Origin: Massilia agilis
Lineage (GTDB): Bacteria; Pseudomonadota; Gammaproteobacteria; Burkholderiales; Burkholderiaceae_D
DNA: 64,000 nucleotides
Reading direction: 5' to 3'
NCBI RefSeq assembly: GCF_024756255.1
Contig: NZ_JANUHB010000001.1
Span: 620,001 to 684,000 of the forward strand
How positions within the stretch are numbered: the first letter of the stretch is position 1; the number at the start of each line of letters is the position of its first letter. Position numbers and translations under genes: made by a program. The notes beneath the pieces were generated by a model. The model was not told the origin of the DNA, ran no database searches, and was given only the letters and a program-made list of their open reading frames with translations. This document shows, piece after piece, positions 1-10,573 of this stretch.

Positions 1-2449
1 GGTAGCCCTGCGCCGCGTCGCACCGCATCGCGCACAGGTCGGCCAGCTGTTCGCCGGTCTCCACGGCCTCGGCAATCACTTTCAGCTGCAGCCGGTGCGC
101 CATGTCCACGATCGACTCGGCCAGCGCGAACGAGCGCGCGCGCCCCGAAGTGGCGCCAAGGCGGCGCACGAACATGCCGTCCATTTTCAAAATGTCCACC
201 GGCAGCTCGGACAGGTAGTTCAGGCTCGAATACCCGGCGCCGAAGTCGTCGATCGACACCAGCACGCCGGCCTGGCGCAGCTCGTTCATCAACACCCGGT
301 TCACCGCCAGGTCCTCGATCAGGGTGCCCTCGGTGATCTCGATCTCCACGCAGCGCGTCGGCACGCCGCTGTCGGCCACGATCTGAAGCACGCGCGCGAC
401 GATGTCGGGGTCCTTGAGCTGGCGCGCCGACAGGTTCACTGCCGTGCGCACCTCCGGCAGCCCGGCTTCGCGCCAGGCCCGGTTCTGGGCGCAGGCGGTC
501 CTGAGCACCCATTCGCCGATCTGCACGATCAGGCCCGTCTCCTCGGCCAGCGGGATGAAACGGTCGGGGGCGATCCGGCCGTACACCGGATGCTGCCAGC
601 GCAGCAGCGCCTCGACGCCGACGATGCGCCGGCTCGCCAGCTCCACCTGCGGCTGGTACTCGATGAACAGCTGGCCCTCGCGCAGCGCCTCGCGCATGCC
701 GGTCTTGAGCGCCAGCCGTTCGCTCTGCGGCTCGCTGGCGTCGGCCGAGTACACCCGCACGCTGTTCTCGCCCCAGCGCCTGGCCAGGCGCACCGCGATG
801 TCGGCGCGCTTGAGCAGCGCATCCAGGTCGCAATCCGCCGCCGGGTACAGCGCGATCCCGACCGACATGGTGATCAGGCACTCGTGCGCGCCGGTCCTGA
901 ACGGCTGCGCAAAGCGCGCCAGGATCTTGTCGGCGACGGCCTGCGCATCCGACTCGACCGCCAGGTCCTCGAGCAGGGCCACGAACTCGTCGCCGCCCCA
1001 GCGCGCCACGCTGTCGCTGTCGCGCAGGCAGCCGCGAATGGTCGCCCCGGCCTGGGCCAGGACCGCGTCGCCTGCTTCGTAGCCCAGGGCGTCGTTGACT
1101 TCCTTGAAGTTGTTGATGTCCATGAGGATCAGGGCCACCGTGTGCCGGTTGCGGTCGGCGCGCTCCATCGCGTGGCGCAAGCGGTCGCGCAGCAGCCTGC
1201 GGTTGAGCAGCCCGGTGAGCTGGTCGTACTGCGCGCTGTCGATCAGGCGCGCCACCGTCAGCCCCATGTCGTGCTGGTTGGCCTTGCTCTGGCGCGCCGG
1301 CCCGCCCGGCTGCATCACCGTGCAGTCGCTGCCGTGCCGCACCACCCGGTTGCGGCCGGTGGACTTGGCCATGTACAGCGCCTCGTCCGCGCGCGCCACC
1401 GCCTGCCCCACCTCCTCGCCGGCGCGGTACTCGGTCACGCCGATCGAGACCGTGACCGCAATCTCGCTCGCGCCGTCGATCGCGCGCATGCGCTCGACCG
1501 CGCCGCGCACGCGCTCGGCCAGCATCAGCGCGTCCTCGGCGCGCGTCTCCGGCAGCATCAGCATGAATTCCTCGCCGCCGTAGCGGCCAAAGGTATCGGT
1601 GCCGCGCACCATCGACTGCACCGTGCGCGCAAACTCGCGCAGCACCGTGTCGCCGGCCGCGTGGCCATAGGTGTCGTTGATGCGCTTGAAGAAGTCGATG
1701 TCGAGCAGGCACAGGCAAAATCCGCGGCCGTTGCGGTCGCTGCGCTCTTTTTCGCTGGCGATCAGCTCCAGCACCCGGCGCCGGTTGTGCGCGCCGGTCA
1801 GCTCGTCGCGGATCGCCAGTTCCTTGATCAGCGCAAGCGCCTGCTCCAGCTTCTCGAAGCCCTGGTTCTTGGTCAGCTCGAACAGCAGCACGAACACCAC
1901 CACCACCAGGTACAGGCCGAGGTCGCAGATCAGGTACAACAGTCCCATCTCCGATACCGGATGCGGCGGCAGCGGCGTGCCCAGCGCCGGCAGCAGGTAG
2001 GCCAGGCCAGCCGCCGCGCAGCTCATCGCCAGCCAGAACAGCGCGGTGCGCGCGCCGCCCAGGAACATGGCGACCACCGGCGCGGTGATCAGCCAGCTGG
2101 CCGTGGGCGCGCCGATGCCGCCCAGGTGCCAGGTCAGCCAGCTGAAGTTGAAGAACACGCCGCACAGGAAGGTCTCGCGCGCGGCCACGATGCTGCCGGT
2201 GGTGCGCAGCACCAGCGGCGCGCCCAGCATCAGCAGGCAGCAGGCCAGGATCTCGGCGGCGGCCGCGTCAAAGCCCAGCAGGTGGTAGGCCAGCGCGTAG
2301 AACGGCCCGGACATGGCTGCCACCAGCGCCGCGTTGACCACGTTTTGCGCGCGCCCAAATGGCACCGCCGCGCCGTGCAGCTGCGCGGGAATGAACCAAT
2401 GGACGGCCGACAGGTACCGCTCGGCCCACTGCGCACTCGCTTTGCTCAT
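1..2449 (-). CDS. Membrane GGDEF-GGDEF-EAL c-di-GMP protein, C-terminus cut by window edge
   Basis: Read from the ATG at 2447-2449, the frame stays open to base 1 (816 codons seen). Residues ~35-195 are hydrophobic, with several membrane helices of no family I recognise. Two cyclase domains follow: one with GGEEF at 291-295 and one with GGDEF at 485-489. Each has an RxxD inhibitory site five residues upstream (RGTD, RDSD). An EAL domain starts with EALLR at 613-617 and keeps the [10 protein letters not shown] loop. Known for these families: GGDEF makes c-di-GMP and EAL degrades it. All key motifs look intact, so both activities are possible, and which dominates cannot be told. The last part of the EAL domain lies outside the window. 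It is divergent from the chemoreceptor gene. Confidence 0.9.
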   Translation of the reverse strand, partial: MSKASAQWAERYLSAVHWFIPAQLHGAAVPFGRAQNVVNAALVAAMSGPFYALAYHLLGFDAAAAEILACCLLMLGAPLVLRTTGSIVAARETFLCGVFFNFSWLTWHLGGIGAPTASWLITAPVVAMFLGGARTALFWLAMSCAAAGLAYLLPALGTPLPPHPVSEMGLLYLICDLGLYLVVVVFVLLFELTKNQGFEKLEQALALIKELAIRDELTGAHNRRRVLELIASEKERSDRNGRGFCLCLLDIDFFKRINDTYGHAAGDTVLREFARTVQSMVRGTDTFGRYGGEEFMLMLPETRAEDALMLAERVRGAVERMRAIDGASEIAVTVSIGVTEYRAGEEVGQAVARADEALYMAKSTGRNRVVRHGSDCTVMQPGGPARQSKANQHDMGLTVARLIDSAQYDQLTGLLNRRLLRDRLRHAMERADRNRHTVALILMDINNFKEVNDALGYEAGDAVLAQAGATIRGCLRDSDSVARWGGDEFVALLEDLAVESDAQAVADKILARFAQPFRTGAHECLITMSVGIALYPAADCDLDALLKRADIAVRLARRWGENSVRVYSADASEPQSERLALKTGMREALREGQLFIEYQPQVELASRRIVGVEALLRWQHPVYGRIAPDRFIPLAEETGLIVQIGEWVLRTACAQNRAWREAGLPEVRTAVNLSARQLKDPDIVARVLQIVADSGVPTRCVEIEITEGTLIEDLAVNRVLMNELRQAGVLVSIDDFGAGYSSLNYLSELPVDILKMDGMFVRRLGATSGRARSFALAESIVDMAHRLQLKVIAEAVETGEQLADLCAMRCDAAQGY

Positions 2450-2801
2450 CCGGGATCCCGATCTGGCACGGCATGTGGAAGCCAGTGGCCAGTTTATGTA
2501 CGGAAATTCCGGCTCAGTTTATTTTCGCGCAGAAACTCATCAGAAAACCCGGCGCCAGCCACCCTTGCCAAAAGCGCAATTCTTAAAGGAAACAGTGGCA
2601 CAAAAGTCACAGAGATTGCGCTACGGAAATTCTTTAGCTAGTCTCCCTACAGGAACCAGGGAAATCGTCAGCCAGCCGGCGCCAAGCGGCCAGGCCGGGC
2701 TGCCGCCCTCCCCGCTTCCGCCAAGAGAGAGACAACGCGCACCGGCAGCCATCCGCTGGCACCGCTTGCGCGGCAGAACAACGAAGACAAAGGGTAGAGT
2801 G
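2450..2801. promoter_or_regulatory. Divergent intergenic region between the c-di-GMP protein and the chemoreceptor
   Basis: This 352-bp stretch has no credible gene. It must hold promoters for both divergent genes, but I see no good sigma-70, FliA or sigma-54 match. The 11-mer TACGGAAATTC occurs twice in direct orientation (2499-2509 and 2622-2632), and the first copy sits in a near-palindrome CGGAAATTCCG. A role as a shared regulator site is only a guess. Confidence 0.4.
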
Positions 2802-4511
2802 ATGTACAGCTTTTCGAGATTGAAAATCGGCGCACGGCTTGCCATGGGCTACGGGACCATGCTGCTCATGGCAATCATTATCGCCGGCGTCGGGCTGTGG
2901 CAATTGAACGGCATCGCCGATGCCAGCCACAACATGGCCGAGTTGCCGGTGCAAAAGGAACGCCTGGTGAGCGACTGGGCCCAGATCATTTCGGTGGGCA
3001 TCATGCGCACCACCGCCATCGCCCGCAGCGCCGACCCCTCGCTGTCCGGCTACTTCAGCAAGAGCGCGGCCGAGGGCTCGCGCAAGTCCACCGAGATCGT
3101 CAAGCGCCTCGAGCCGCTGCTGACCACGCAGGAAGAAAAAGACCTGTACGCCAAGGTCTCCTCGATCCGCAAGTCCTACATCAGCGCGCGCGACGAGATC
3201 ATGAAGGCCAAGGCCGCCGGCCAGGTCGAGGAAGCCGCCGCCATTTTCGAAAAGCGTTTCGTCCCCGCCGCCCAGGACTACGAAAAGATGCTGGGTGATT
3301 TCATCGCCCTGCAGCGCTCCCAAATGGACGCGGAAGCGACCCACATCGCCACCATCGAAGAGGCCAGCGTCAACCGCATTGTCGCGCTGACCGCGCTGGT
3401 GCTGGCCCTGGGCGTGCTGTTCGCCTGGCGCCAGGCGAAGGCCATCACCGGCCCCCTGCGCAATGCGGTCGAAGCGGCCAGCCGCGTGGCCGAAGGCGAT
3501 CTCACCCAGGAAATCCGCGCCACCTCGAGCGACGAGTGCGGCCAACTGCTCACCGCCCTTGGCCACATGAACAACAGCCTGGCCGACATCGTGTCGCAGG
3601 TGCGCACCGGCGCCGAGGCCATCGCCCACGGGTCGAGCGAGATCGCCGCCGGCAACCTGGACCTGTCCGCGCGCACCGAACAGCAGGCCAGCTCGCTGGA
3701 GGAAACCGCCTCGTCGATGGAAGAACTGACCGGCACCGTGCGCCAGAACGCCGACAACGCGCGCCAGGCCAACACGCTTGCCGCTACCGCTTCCGAAGTC
3801 GCCAGCAAGGGCGGCCAGGTGGTGTCCGAGGTGGTCGATACGATGGGTGCGATCAACGATTCGGCGCGCAAGATCGTGGACATCATCGGCGTCATCGACG
3901 GCATCGCCTTCCAGACCAATATCCTGGCCCTGAATGCCGCGGTGGAGGCAGCGCGCGCCGGTGAACAGGGCCGCGGCTTTGCCGTGGTGGCATCGGAAGT
4001 GCGCAACCTGGCGCAGCGCTCAGCGTCGGCGGCCAAGGAGATCAAGGCGCTGATCGACGACTCGGTCGACAAGGTCGAGCGCGGCAGCCAGCTGGTGGAC
4101 CAGGCCGGCGCGACCATGAAGGACATCGTCGCCAGCGTCAAGCGCGTCACCGACCTGATGGGCGAGATCGCCTCGGCCAGCCAGGAGCAGACCAGCGGCA
4201 TCGACCAGGTCAACCAGGCGATCTCCGACATGGACGCGGCGACCCAGCAAAACGCGGCGCTGGTCGAGGAAGGCGCCGCCGCCTCCACCGCGCTGCAGGA
4301 CCAGGCGGCCAAGCTGGCGGACCTGGTGAGCGTCTTCAAGATCAACCAGGCGCAGGCGCAGGCGCAGGTGCAGTCCCTGCCGACGCGCGCCGCGCCGAAG
4401 ACAGGGCGCAAGGTCGCGCCCGCAGGCGCGCGCGCCAGTGCGCTGGCCGCGCCGGCGCGCAAGCCGAAGCTGGCCGTGGTGGCCGGCGGCGACGACTGGG
4501 AAGAGTTCTGA
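2802..4511 (+). CDS. Methyl-accepting chemotaxis protein
   Basis: 569-residue chemoreceptor. A first membrane helix (~12-34) is followed by a ~155-residue periplasmic helical domain of 4HB_MCP type, a second helix (~191-210), a HAMP domain (~211-265) and the long cytoplasmic coiled coil. The hairpin tip carries the strongly conserved [30 protein letters not shown] block (split here only for naming; it lies around bases 3900-3990) that binds CheA and CheW. The protein ends in DDWEEF, which resembles the xWxxF pentapeptide that tethers CheR and CheB to high-abundance receptors. The ATG at 2802 is chosen because it begins the membrane segment; upstream in-frame codons encode nothing conserved. 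The ligand is unknown. It sits apart from the main che operon but probably feeds into it. Confidence 0.93.
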   Translation: MYSFSRLKIGARLAMGYGTMLLMAIIIAGVGLWQLNGIADASHNMAELPVQKERLVSDWAQIISVGIMRTTAIARSADPSLSGYFSKSAAEGSRKSTEIVKRLEPLLTTQEEKDLYAKVSSIRKSYISARDEIMKAKAAGQVEEAAAIFEKRFVPAAQDYEKMLGDFIALQRSQMDAEATHIATIEEASVNRIVALTALVLALGVLFAWRQAKAITGPLRNAVEAASRVAEGDLTQEIRATSSDECGQLLTALGHMNNSLADIVSQVRTGAEAIAHGSSEIAAGNLDLSARTEQQASSLEETASSMEELTGTVRQNADNARQANTLAATASEVASKGGQVVSEVVDTMGAINDSARKIVDIIGVIDGIAFQTNILALNAAVEAARAGEQGRGFAVVASEVRNLAQRSASAAKEIKALIDDSVDKVERGSQLVDQAGATMKDIVASVKRVTDLMGEIASASQEQTSGIDQVNQAISDMDAATQQNAALVEEGAAASTALQDQAAKLADLVSVFKINQAQAQAQVQSLPTRAAPKTGRKVAPAGARASALAAPARKPKLAVVAGGDDWEEF

Positions 4512-4537
4512 GCCCACACGTCGCGGGCCCCAGGTAA

Positions 4538-4563
4538 CGGGCGGGCTTGGCGCCGCCCGCCCG
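4538..4563. terminator. GC-rich hairpin between convergent genes
   Basis: CGGGCGGGC (4538-4546) and GCCCGCCCG (4555-4563) form a perfect 9-bp stem with an 8-nt loop, between the chemoreceptor end (4511) and the RlmN-like gene end (4572). There is no T-run on either side, so it is not a classic intrinsic terminator. It may still stop or stabilise transcripts from both sides. Confidence 0.35.
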
Positions 4564-4571
4564 GCCCGTCC

Positions 4572-5606
4572 CTAGCGCATGCGCGCCAGGCGCACCGGCT
4601 GCGCGCCGCCATCGAGCGCGCGCGCCCGCAGCTGCCCGCAGCCGCCATCGACGTCCTGCCCGGCCGAATCGCGCAGCTTGGTCAGGATGCCGCGGCCGTG
4701 CAAATGCGCCGCGATCGCGCGCGCCTTTTCCCACGACGGACGCCTGAACGGCAGGCCGTCGTTGGCGTTGTAGGGGATCATGTTCAACACCGCATACTTG
4801 CCGCGCAAGAGCGCAACCAGCGCGTCCAGCTCGTCCTGGCCGTCGTTCACGCCATCGAGCAGGGTCCACTGGTACTGGATCGGATAGCAGGACAGCCGCG
4901 CGTAGCGCTCGCCCTCTTCCACCAGGTCGCGCGGGTCGATGCGCGGCGCGCGCGGCAGCAGCTCGGCGCGCAGCGCGGGTTTGGTCGTGTGCAGCGACAG
5001 CGCCAGTGCCGGTTTCACCCGGCCTTGCGGCAGGCGTTCGAACACGCGCGCATCGCCCACCGTCGAGAACACCAGGTTCTTGTGCGAGATGCCGGCCTCC
5101 ACGCCCAACAGGTCGATCGCCTCCATCACGTTGTCCAGGTTGTGCGCCGGCTCGCCCATGCCCATGAAGACAACCTTCTTCACCGGCCGCCGGCGCCGCG
5201 CCAGCACCACCTGCGCCACGATCTCGCCGCTGGTCACCTGGCGCAGCAGCCCGCTTTGGCCGGTCATGCAAAAGCGGCAGCCGACCGCGCAGCCGACCTG
5301 GCTCGACACGCACACGCCATCGCGCGGCAGCAGCACGCTCTCGATCGTCTGGCCGTCGGCCAGCGCCACCAGCAGGCGCGCCGAGCCGTCCTCGCCGGGA
5401 TGCTCGCTCACCACCCGCGCCAGCTTTGCCAGCTCGGCGTCGATGGCCGGCAGCGCCTCGCGCACCGGCTTGGGAAGGTAGTCCGCCGGGCGGCGCCGCC
5501 CGCGCTCGTGCGGCGCGCACTGCACCCAGTCGCGCAGCACGCGCTGGGCGTGCTCGGGCAGCGCGCCCAGGCCCAGCAGGCGCTCCCGCAGTTCCGCAAC
5601 GCGCAC
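4572..5606 (-). CDS. Radical SAM RNA methyltransferase of the RlmN/Cfr family
   Basis: 344 residues. The radical-SAM cluster motif is CxxxCxxC (C106, C110, C113). A second conserved cysteine sits in GGCGQL near the end (C323) and matches the methyl-carrying cysteine of RlmN. The conserved MGMGEPxxNxDNV block is also present. RlmN methylates C2 of A2503 in 23S rRNA and A37 in some tRNAs. This protein is shorter than E. coli RlmN, and in betaproteobacteria the canonical rlmN usually sits elsewhere, so it may be a paralogue with another RNA target. The start is GTG, four bases after the apbC stop, so the two genes look cotranscribed. No well-spaced Shine-Dalgarno is evident, and a slightly later start is possible. 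Confidence 0.85.
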   Translation of the reverse strand: MRVAELRERLLGLGALPEHAQRVLRDWVQCAPHERGRRRPADYLPKPVREALPAIDAELAKLARVVSEHPGEDGSARLLVALADGQTIESVLLPRDGVCVSSQVGCAVGCRFCMTGQSGLLRQVTSGEIVAQVVLARRRRPVKKVVFMGMGEPAHNLDNVMEAIDLLGVEAGISHKNLVFSTVGDARVFERLPQGRVKPALALSLHTTKPALRAELLPRAPRIDPRDLVEEGERYARLSCYPIQYQWTLLDGVNDGQDELDALVALLRGKYAVLNMIPYNANDGLPFRRPSWEKARAIAAHLHGRGILTKLRDSAGQDVDGGCGQLRARALDGGAQPVRLARMR

Positions 5607-5610
5607 TCCG

Positions 5611-6699
5611 TCAGTCGTTCTTGACGACGATGGTCGGGAACTTGGCGGACATGTCCTTGGCCTTTTCGGCCACCTTGATCGCCACCTTGCGCGCGATCTC
5701 CTTGTACACCTGGGCGACCGGGCCGTCCGGGTCGGCCACCACGGTCGGGCGGCCGGAATCGGTCTGCTCGCGGATCGACAAGGTGAGCGGCAGCTTGCCG
5801 AGGAAGTCCACGCCGAAATCGCGACACATCTTCTCGCCGCCGCCCTCGCCGAAGATCGCCTCGGTGTGGCCGCAGTTCGAGCAGATGTGGGTGCTCATGT
5901 TCTCCACCACGCCCAGGATCGGGATGCCGACCTTCTCGAACATCTTCAGGCCCTTGCGCGCGTCCAGCAGCGCAATGTCCTGCGGCGTGGTGACGATCAC
6001 CGCGCCGGTGACCGGCACCTTCTGCGACAAGGTCAGCTGGATGTCGCCGGTCCCGGGCGGCATGTCCACCACCAGGTAGTCGAGGTCCTTCCAGTTGGTC
6101 TGGTCCAGGAGCTGCTGCAGGGCCTGCGTGACCATCGGGCCGCGCCAGACCATCGGCTCGTCCGGGTCGATCAAGAAGCCGATCGAGGTTGCCTGCACGC
6201 CGTGGTTTTCCAGCGGCTCCATGGTCTTGCCATCCAGGGTTTCCGGGCGGCCGCTAATGCCGAGCATCATCGGCTGCGACGGACCGTAAATATCCGCGTC
6301 CAGCACGCCCACGCTGGCGCCTTCCGCGGCCAGCGCCAGCGCCAGGTTCACGGCCGTGGTCGACTTGCCCACGCCGCCCTTGCCCGAGGCCACGGCGATA
6401 ATGTTTTTCACGTTCGGCATCACTTTCAGCCCGCGCTGGACTGCGTGCGACAGGATGGTCGAGCCGACCTTGACGTTCACGCTCGATACGCCCGGCAGTT
6501 TGGCCAGCGCCTCGGTGACGGCCGCCTTGATGGCCGCGTGCTGGCTCTTGGCCGGGTAGCCCAGCTCGATGTCGAGCGAGACGGCGCCACCTTCGACCTT
6601 GAGGTTCCTGACCTCCTTGGACGACACGAAATCTTTGCCGGTGTTAGGGTCGATAACGGTGCCCAGGGCTGCCTTGACGTCTTCTACTGTGATGCTCAT
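5611..6699 (-). CDS. apbC: Iron-sulfur cluster carrier ATPase ApbC/Mrp
   Basis: 362 residues. An N-terminal MIP18/DUF59 domain (~1-90) precedes a Mrp/NBP35-type P-loop ATPase with the deviant Walker A GKGGVGKST. The C-terminal half has a CxxC pair (CSNC) that in this family bridges a [4Fe-4S] cluster in a dimer. The protein carries and delivers Fe-S clusters in the cytosol. The ATG at 6697-6699 is preceded by CCGGAGATTTCC, a good ribosome-binding site; the longer open frame upstream is not conserved-looking. It is divergent from metG, the common arrangement in this bacterial group, and is followed at once by the RlmN-like gene, a user of Fe-S clusters. Confidence 0.95.
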   Translation of the reverse strand: MSITVEDVKAALGTVIDPNTGKDFVSSKEVRNLKVEGGAVSLDIELGYPAKSQHAAIKAAVTEALAKLPGVSSVNVKVGSTILSHAVQRGLKVMPNVKNIIAVASGKGGVGKSTTAVNLALALAAEGASVGVLDADIYGPSQPMMLGISGRPETLDGKTMEPLENHGVQATSIGFLIDPDEPMVWRGPMVTQALQQLLDQTNWKDLDYLVVDMPPGTGDIQLTLSQKVPVTGAVIVTTPQDIALLDARKGLKMFEKVGIPILGVVENMSTHICSNCGHTEAIFGEGGGEKMCRDFGVDFLGKLPLTLSIREQTDSGRPTVVADPDGPVAQVYKEIARKVAIKVAEKAKDMSAKFPTIVVKND

Positions 6700-6808
6700 G
6701 GAAATCTCCGGATGATATTGTCGCGAAGTGTAGCGCAAATCGGCCCCGCCGCCCTTGACCGAATGGCAAAATGCGGCAATGCCCACAGCGCGGAAAGGGC
6801 CATCTTGC

Positions 6809-6817
6809 TGGTAAAAT
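6809..6817 (+). promoter_or_regulatory. Probable extended -10 promoter of metG
   Basis: TGGTAAAAT is an extended -10 (TGn plus TAAAAT at 6812-6817) 35 bases before the metG ATG. No convincing -35 is seen, which is usual for extended -10 promoters. Confidence 0.4.
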
Positions 6818-6851
6818 GTTTTTTTCATCTAACCAAATAAGCGTTTCGACC

Positions 6852-8954
6852 ATGACCCGCAAGCTGTTCGTCACCACCGCCCTGCCCTACGCCAACGGCC
6901 CCTTCCACATTGGCCACGTGATGGAATACATCCAGGCCGACATCTGGGTGCGGTTCATGCGAATGCAGGGCTGCGAGGTCCACTTCGTGGGCGCGGACGA
7001 CACCCACGGCACGCCGATCATGATCGCCGCCGAAAAGGAAGGCATCACGCCGCAGGAATTCGTGGCCAAGATCGCGGCCGGCCGCAAGCAGTACCTGGAC
7101 GGCTTTCACATCGCGTTCGACAACTGGTACTCGACCGATTCGCCGGAAAACGTCGAGCTGTCGCAATCCATCTACCGCAAGCTGCGCGACGCCGGCCTGA
7201 TCGAAACCCGCACCGTTGACCGCTTCTTCGACCCGGTCAAGGGCATGTTCCTGGCCGACCGCAACATCAAGGGCGAGTGCCCCAAATGCCATGCCAAGGA
7301 CCAGTACGGCGACAACTGCGAGGTGTGCGGCGCGGCCTACGAGCCGACCGAGCTGCTCAACCCGTACTCCGTATTTACCGGCTCGACCCCGATCCTGAAG
7401 CCGTCGGAGCAGTACTTCTTCAAGCTGTCCGATCCGCGCTGCTTCCACTTCCTCAAGGACTGGCTCAACACCCCGGGCCGCCTGCAGCCGGAGATGGTCA
7501 ACAAGGTCTCGGAATGGCTGGGCGAGCACGGCGAAAAGCTGGCCGACTGGGACATCTCGCGCGACGCGCCCTACTTCGGCATCCCGATCCCTGACGCGCC
7601 GGGCAAGTTCTTCTACGTGTGGCTGGACGCGCCGGTCGGCTACCTGGCCAGCCTGAAGAACTACTTCGGCAAGACCGGCGTGGACTACGACGCCTTCCTG
7701 CGCGACCCGGCCGCCGAGCAGATCCACTTCATCGGCAAGGACATCGTCTCGTTCCACCTGCTGTTCTGGCCGGCGATGCTCAATTTCTCGGGCCACCCGA
7801 TCATCGACAAGCTCAAGGTCGCGGTGCACGGCCACCTGACCGTCAATAACGAAAAGATGTCCAAGTCGCGCGGCACCGGTATCTCGCCGCTGCGCTACCT
7901 CGACCTGAAGATGAACCCGGAGTGGCTGCGCTACTATCTGGCGTTCAAGCTCAATTCCAAGGTCGAGGACCTGGACTTCAACGGCGAGGACTTCGTCGCC
8001 CGCGTGAACTCCGACCTGATCGGCAAATACGTCAACATCGCCAGCCGCTGCGCCGGCTTCATCGCCAAGCGCTTCGACGGCAAGCTTGCCACCACCCTGT
8101 CGGACAACGCGAAGCAGTGGATCGCCCGCGCGCTGACCGTTGAGGGCGCCGAGCGCCAGGCCAGCATCGCCGCGCTGTTTGAAAGCCGCGAATTCGGCAA
8201 GGCCCTGCGCGAAGTGATGGAAGTGGCCGACGTGACCAACCAGTTCGTGGACGAGTACAAGCCGTGGGTGCTGGCCAAGGACCCCGAGAAGACCGCCGAG
8301 CTGCACGACGTGTGCACCGCCGCGCTGATCCTGTTCCGCCAGCTGACCATCATGCTCGCGCCGGTGCTGCCCAACGTGGCCGCGCGTGTGACCGAATTCC
8401 TGGGCGATGAAAAGCTCACCTGGAACGATACCCGCGGCGCCGCCGTGTACGAGACCATGCTCGGCCGCACCATCGGCGCCTACAGCCACCTGATGCAGCG
8501 CGTGGACGCCAAGATGATCGAAGACCTGTTCGACAAGCCGGCACCTGCCGCCGAAGCCCCCGCGCCGGCCGCCGCCGACGCCGCGCCGGCTGGCGGCATC
8601 GAGCCGCTGGCCCCGGAAATCAGCATCGACGACTTCACCAAGATCGACCTGCGCGTGGCGAAGATCGTCAACTGCGAGGAAGTCGAAGGCTCGACCAAGC
8701 TCCTGCGCCTGACGCTGGACGTGGGCGAAGGCCGCACCCGCAACGTCTTCTCCGGCATCAAGTCGGCCTACAAGCCGGAAGACCTGATCGGCAAGCTGAC
8801 GGTGATGGTGGCCAACCTCGCGCCGCGCAAGATGAAGTTCGGGGTGTCGGAAGGGATGGTGCTGTGCGCCTCGGCGGCGGACGAGAAGGCCGATCCGGGC
8901 CTGTACGTGCTCGAGCCGATCGCCGGCGCCAAGCCGGGCATGCGCATTCGCTGA
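6852..8954 (+). CDS. metG: Methionyl-tRNA synthetase
   Basis: 700 residues. It charges tRNA-Met with methionine. The class I signatures are clear: HIGH in PFHIGH near the start, and KMSKS at about 7853-7867. A zinc knuckle CPKCH...CEVC (~residues 143-160) marks the MetG1 type. After the anticodon domain a flexible Ala/Pro linker (~560-590) leads to a C-terminal EMAPII/Trbp111-like tRNA-binding domain (~595-700), which makes bacterial MetG a dimer. The ATG at 6852 starts the conserved [16 protein letters not shown] block; the upstream in-frame codons overlap the promoter region. Confidence 0.98.
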   Translation: MTRKLFVTTALPYANGPFHIGHVMEYIQADIWVRFMRMQGCEVHFVGADDTHGTPIMIAAEKEGITPQEFVAKIAAGRKQYLDGFHIAFDNWYSTDSPENVELSQSIYRKLRDAGLIETRTVDRFFDPVKGMFLADRNIKGECPKCHAKDQYGDNCEVCGAAYEPTELLNPYSVFTGSTPILKPSEQYFFKLSDPRCFHFLKDWLNTPGRLQPEMVNKVSEWLGEHGEKLADWDISRDAPYFGIPIPDAPGKFFYVWLDAPVGYLASLKNYFGKTGVDYDAFLRDPAAEQIHFIGKDIVSFHLLFWPAMLNFSGHPIIDKLKVAVHGHLTVNNEKMSKSRGTGISPLRYLDLKMNPEWLRYYLAFKLNSKVEDLDFNGEDFVARVNSDLIGKYVNIASRCAGFIAKRFDGKLATTLSDNAKQWIARALTVEGAERQASIAALFESREFGKALREVMEVADVTNQFVDEYKPWVLAKDPEKTAELHDVCTAALILFRQLTIMLAPVLPNVAARVTEFLGDEKLTWNDTRGAAVYETMLGRTIGAYSHLMQRVDAKMIEDLFDKPAPAAEAPAPAAADAAPAGGIEPLAPEISIDDFTKIDLRVAKIVNCEEVEGSTKLLRLTLDVGEGRTRNVFSGIKSAYKPEDLIGKLTVMVANLAPRKMKFGVSEGMVLCASAADEKADPGLYVLEPIAGAKPGMRIR

Positions 8955-9035
8955 TGGCGGACGGGGCGGCATGCAGCCTGCCGGCAGGCGCCTGTATTAA
9001 CAAAGCGATATCAATTCGAGCGCGACAATGGGCGT

Positions 9036-9041
9036 TATAAT
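9036..9041 (+). promoter_or_regulatory. Probable -10 box of the FabMG-like gene
   Basis: A perfect TATAAT at 9036-9041 lies about 79 bases before the next ATG in the 165-bp gap after metG. The -35 is weak (best choice TTCGAG with 15-bp spacing), so it may be an activated promoter. Confidence 0.4.
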
Positions 9042-9119
9042 GCGCTTTTTTAAGAATAACAATCCGGGGCTCCGTACCGCCGTTCCCGGTCTTTCATCCT
9101 TTTGAGTGGTAATTAATCT

Positions 9120-10436
9120 ATGACCGAATTGACCTCACTGCGACACATTCCGCAAGCGAACGTCTTCCGCAAGGGCGACGTCTTCGTCCTGTTCGGCGAG
9201 CTGTTCGGGCGCGGCTATGTGAACGGCCTGATCGACGAGGCGCGCAAAGCCGGCATGACGATCATCGGTATCACGGTGGGCCGCCGCGACGACAATGGCG
9301 TGCTGCGCGCACTGAACGACGAAGAGCTGGCCGAAGCGCAAGAGCGCCTCGGCGGCAAGATCATCAACGTGCCGCTGATGGCAGGCTTCGACATGGACGC
9401 CCCCGAGGGCGAACAGAACCCGACCGAGCAGCTGTCCGGGGTCACCCTCAAGAACTGGCAGGAAGAGAAGCTGGACTGGTCGCGCATCGAGCGCTGCCGC
9501 GAGGCCGGCGTGCGCCGCTTCACCGAATCGGCAAAAACCGTCATGGCCGAAATCGACAAGCTGGTGCCGGAAGGCGCCAACGTCTTCTTCGCCCACACCA
9601 TGGCCGGCGGCATCCCCAAGATCAAGGCCTTCCTGGCCATCGCCAACCGCATCTACAAGGGCCGCGGCGAGCGCTTCGTGTCCTCGCGCGCGTTGCTCGA
9701 CAGCGACCTGGGCAAGCTGATCCTGATGAACTTCGACGAGGTCACGGCCAACACGCTCAAGTACCTGATCGACGCGTCCGCCCCGATCCGCGAGCGCGTG
9801 ACCCGCGCCGGCGGCCAGGTCCGCTACAGCGCCTACGGCTACCACGGCACCGAGATCCTGATCGGCGGCCAGTACACCTGGCAGACCTACACCAACTACA
9901 CCCAGGGCTACGCCAAGATGCGCCTGGAGTCGATCGCGCAGGCGGCGTGGGCGCAGGGCGTGCCGGTCACCGTGTTCAACTGCCCGGAGATCCGCACCAA
10001 TTCGTCCGACATCTTCGTCGGCGTCGAGCTGCCGCTGTTCCCGCTGCTGCTCGCGCTGAAGAAGGAAGGCGGCGGCGCTTGGGCCGACCAGCAGTGGGCC
10101 ATCTGCCAGGAGCGCCTGGAAGAAGGCGTGACTCTGCAGTCGGTGCTCGACATGATCGAGCGCTTCAACCAGGACGCGGTCAGCGCCAAGTTCCGCAATT
10201 TCGAAGCCTGGCCGATGGATAACACGCCGGAGCTGGCCGACATCGCGATCGGCACATCGGAAGAGATCACCGCCCTGCACAAGGACAAGAAGACCCTGAT
10301 CACCGACCACCTGTCGGCGCTGGTGCTGGAAGGCGCCGGCCCGCTGATGTTCCACGGCGCGTCCGAAAAAATCGCACCGGTGCTGTGGCTGAACCACGAC
10401 ATCATCGCGCGCCAGCTGAACGCGCTGCACAAATAA
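9120..10436 (+). CDS. FabMG-like protein (possible alternative enoyl-ACP reductase)
   Basis: 438 residues. The sequence resembles a conserved family in Oxalobacteraceae and related bacteria that is labelled 'enoyl ACP reductase FabMG family' in public annotation. FabMG was described as a triclosan-tolerant enoyl-acyl-carrier-protein reductase. I recognise the family by overall sequence (start FRKGDVFVLFGELFGRGY, middle YGYHGTEILIGG, end VLWLSHD/VLWLNHDIIARQLNALHK-type), not by catalytic motifs I could verify. No signal peptide or membrane helix is seen. It stands alone between metG and a DUF3460 gene, with its own TATAAT box upstream. The function is moderately to weakly supported; the gene call itself is very safe. 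Confidence 0.6.
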   Translation: MTELTSLRHIPQANVFRKGDVFVLFGELFGRGYVNGLIDEARKAGMTIIGITVGRRDDNGVLRALNDEELAEAQERLGGKIINVPLMAGFDMDAPEGEQNPTEQLSGVTLKNWQEEKLDWSRIERCREAGVRRFTESAKTVMAEIDKLVPEGANVFFAHTMAGGIPKIKAFLAIANRIYKGRGERFVSSRALLDSDLGKLILMNFDEVTANTLKYLIDASAPIRERVTRAGGQVRYSAYGYHGTEILIGGQYTWQTYTNYTQGYAKMRLESIAQAAWAQGVPVTVFNCPEIRTNSSDIFVGVELPLFPLLLALKKEGGGAWADQQWAICQERLEEGVTLQSVLDMIERFNQDAVSAKFRNFEAWPMDNTPELADIAIGTSEEITALHKDKKTLITDHLSALVLEGAGPLMFHGASEKIAPVLWLNHDIIARQLNALHK

Positions 10437-10454
10437 CGGTATAAACGCTTTCCC

Positions 10455-10538
10455 GTAGGGTGGGCAGGTTTCCTGCCCACGCGTTCAAACAGAGCATGCG
10501 CCGCCCGAACGCGTGGGCGGGAGACCCGCCCACCCTGC
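10455..10538. repeat. REPIN-like palindrome pair, copy 1
   Basis: Two inverted REP units. The first is GTAGGGTGGGC-AGGTTTCCT-GCCCACGCGTTC. The second, in the opposite sense, is GAACGCGTGGGC-GGGAGACCC-GCCCACCCTGC. Each unit is itself a hairpin and the two together form a larger one. The 5' GTAG foot is typical of REP elements mobilised by RAYT transposases. No RAYT gene is present in this window. Confidence 0.85.
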
Positions 10539-10573
10539 GAACCCCAACCAACGCATCACAACTGTTTCGAATC

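Noticed and set aside
2585..2615. TAAAG and TGGCAC words upstream of the chemoreceptor
   Set aside because: Neither a FliA -10 nor a sigma-54 GC box follows at the right distance.
95..2641. 848-codon open frame on the plus strand
   Set aside because: It runs antisense to a well-motifed GGDEF-GGDEF-EAL gene. Its product is Arg/His/Ala/Gln-rich noise, as expected opposite GC-rich coding DNA.
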